NCBI GenBank assembly: GCA_016297585.1
Contig: JAEDGJ010000119.1
Coordinates: 1 to 7,667, forward strand
Origin: Clostridiaceae bacterium
GTDB lineage: Bacteria > Bacillota > Clostridia > Oscillospirales > QAMX01
Length of the DNA: 7,667 nt
Reading direction: 5' to 3'
Of the stretch, positions 6,689 through 7,667 are shown one piece after another; position 1 is the stretch's first letter, and each line of letters begins with the position of its first letter. Under the pieces are notes generated by a model. That model saw only the letters and a list, made by a program, of their open reading frames with translations. It did no database searches and had not been told where the DNA came from. Both the position numbers and the translations under genes were made by a program.

Positions 6689-7330
6689 TTACGAGAGGAA
6701 AGCGAGTACGGCGTTAATCTTCTCCGCCAGAGCCGCTTCAAAAGAGGCCTTTCCGGCAGACGCTCCGTCCGACACGCGGGTGATCGTATCGGGACTGCCG
6801 ATCTCCACATATTCGATCTGCGAGCGCTCCATTTTCGTCATGCCGAGCTTGGCCTGTGCGTATTCCTCGATCTCCGTCAGATCATAGCGCGACTCATACT
6901 TCGTTTTGAGCAGAATGCCGGTGTTCGCAAGCTCCTCGTACTGCGTCTTGCCGGACGCGAGCCGGTCGTTCAGCACCGTGAGCTGAACATAATTGTGAAT
7001 CAGCGCCGCAGACAGCAGCGCCGCCGCCGCCGCCAGCAGCAGGGACACCACGTTGACCTTCGGCCGGGGCGCCGTCTTCTTCCGGCGCGCAGGCGTTTCC
7101 CGCACCTCGCTCCGGCGCGCCTCGCGGACGTCCGGACGCTGATCGAAGCGCGACAGGTCGTGCCCGATCGACCGCTCGTCCGCAGGCTCGTACTCAGGCT
7201 CCCGCGCGGCGTTCCCGTCGGTTTCGTAAACCGGCTTTTCTTCCTTTTTCGGTTCCTTTTTGGCCTGTTTTTTCAGGTCTTCCTGTGCCTGCGCGTCATA
7301 CGCGGACAACGCGGATTGTAAAGAAGGCAT
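6689..7330 (-). CDS. ftsL: FtsL-like bitopic cell-division protein (long form)
   Basis: Small divisome protein with one membrane span, which in bacteria links FtsQ/DivIB and DivIC to the FtsW-PBP pair. The 213 residues divide into a charged cytoplasmic region (1-91, rich in K/E/R/P), a membrane span of about 92-112 (VNVVSLLLAAAAALLSAALI) and an extracytoplasmic, probably coiled-coil segment of about 114-177 (QLTVLNDRL, YEELANTGILLKTKYESRYDL). Then LTEIEEYAQAKLGMTKME (151-168) resembles the conserved end of FtsL/DivIC domains, in which an A-x-x-x-L-G-M-x-x segment is typical. A further 36 residues (178-213) end in a possible amphipathic helix. B. subtilis FtsL is roughly half this length. The call rests on topology, the short motif and the slot between rsmH and the PBP gene; primary sequence conservation in this family is poor. 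The start has GGAGG at 7336-7340, 5 nt upstream, and the gap to rsmH is 28 bp. Confidence 0.78.
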   Translation of the reverse strand: MPSLQSALSAYDAQAQEDLKKQAKKEPKKEEKPVYETDGNAAREPEYEPADERSIGHDLSRFDQRPDVREARRSEVRETPARRKKTAPRPKVNVVSLLLAAAAALLSAALIHNYVQLTVLNDRLASGKTQYEELANTGILLKTKYESRYDLTEIEEYAQAKLGMTKMERSQIEYVEIGSPDTITRVSDGASAGKASFEAALAEKINAVLAFLS

Positions 7331-7358
7331 AGATTCCTCCGTCCGTTGCGCCCCGGTT

Positions 7359-7667
7359 TTATAGTTTCTCCGCCACGCGCAGCTTGGCGCTTCGCGCGCG
7401 GGGATTTTCCGTACATTCCCTTTCGTCCGGCAGCACCGGTTTTTTCGTCACGAGCCTCACGCGCGGCTTTTTCCCGCAGACGCAGACCGGAAACTCCGGC
7501 GGACAGGTACAGCCCTGCGCCGCCTGCGCCAGCACCTGCTTGGCGATGCGGTCCTCGAGCGAGTGAAACGAGATCACGGCAAGCCGTCCTCCCGGATACA
7601 GCGCGTCGACCGCCGCCCGCAGCGCTTCGTCGATCGCCGTCAGCTCGTCGTTGACGGCGATGCGCAG
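7359..7667 (-). CDS. rsmH: 16S rRNA m4C1402 methyltransferase RsmH (MraW), C-terminal part (5' end outside window)
   Basis: SAM-dependent methyltransferase acting on N4 of C1402 in 16S rRNA. Only the last 102 codons lie in the window; the full protein is usually about 310 residues. The frame is open to the window edge and reads LRIAVNDEL, then YPGGRLAVISFHSLEDRI, GCTCPPEFPVCVCGKKP, and ends ENPRARSAKLRVAEKL. All of these are hallmark C-terminal RsmH motifs, including the cysteine-rich C-x-C-P-x-x-F-P-V-C-x-C stretch and the NPR-R-SAKLR-E end. The GTG at 7575-7577 is the internal valine of AVISFHS, not a start. rsmH at the head of the cluster, before ftsL, is the standard arrangement. Confidence 0.96.
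   Translation of the reverse strand: MRIAVNDELTAIDEALRAAVDALYPGGRLAVISFHSLEDRIAKQVLAQAAQGCTCPPEFPVCVCGKKPRVRLVTKKPVLPDERECTENPRARSAKLRVAEKL

Noticed and set aside
6620..7321. Open frame of 233 codons on the plus strand that begins in the palindrome
   Set aside because: Antisense to the ftsL-like gene with an Arg/Leu-rich shadow composition; the minus-strand frame has a ribosome site and FtsL-like topology.
7359..7577. A complete small gene starting at the GTG at 7575-7577
   Set aside because: The same frame continues upstream to the window edge with RsmH sequence, so this GTG is an internal valine codon.

Overview
The window holds the central part of a division and cell wall (dcw) cluster. 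Every gene lies on the minus strand, so transcription runs from high to low coordinates. The order of transcription is rsmH (3' part only), an ftsL-like gene, a SpoVD/FtsI-type penicillin-binding protein with two PASTA domains, murE, murF, mraY and ftsW/spoVE (5' end only). Coding density is close to complete. Gaps are 9 to 28 bp, except one 113-bp gap between the ftsL-like gene and the PBP gene.

The likely source is a high-GC Firmicute of class Clostridia, perhaps an Oscillospiraceae/Ruminococcaceae-type gut bacterium. Reasons are the AGGAGG-type ribosome binding sites before nearly every gene, the Firmicute gene order, a class B PBP with C-terminal PASTA domains, and a MurE with the DNPR motif of meso-diaminopimelate-adding enzymes. 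GC content is high by eye, with strong GC bias at third codon positions. The taxonomic placement is inference; no marker in the window fixes it.

The genes form one pathway. MurE adds the third stem residue to UDP-MurNAc-dipeptide, MurF adds D-Ala-D-Ala, and MraY moves the phospho-MurNAc-pentapeptide onto undecaprenyl phosphate to give lipid I. FtsW/SpoVE (glycan polymerase) and the PBP (transpeptidase) build septal or spore-cortex peptidoglycan, with the FtsL-like bitopic protein as a divisome partner. RsmH is the 16S rRNA methyltransferase that usually sits at the head of such clusters.

This is mostly an ordinary housekeeping region, and I see no mobile element, CRISPR array, tRNA or new multi-gene system. 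Points worth a second look are a 44-nt imperfect palindrome in the only large gap, a MurF whose ATPase core is intact but whose other signature motifs diverge, the absence of murD between mraY and ftsW, a cysteine pair in the PBP that matches the redox-controlled pair of SpoVD, and unusually long tails on the FtsL-like and FtsW proteins.
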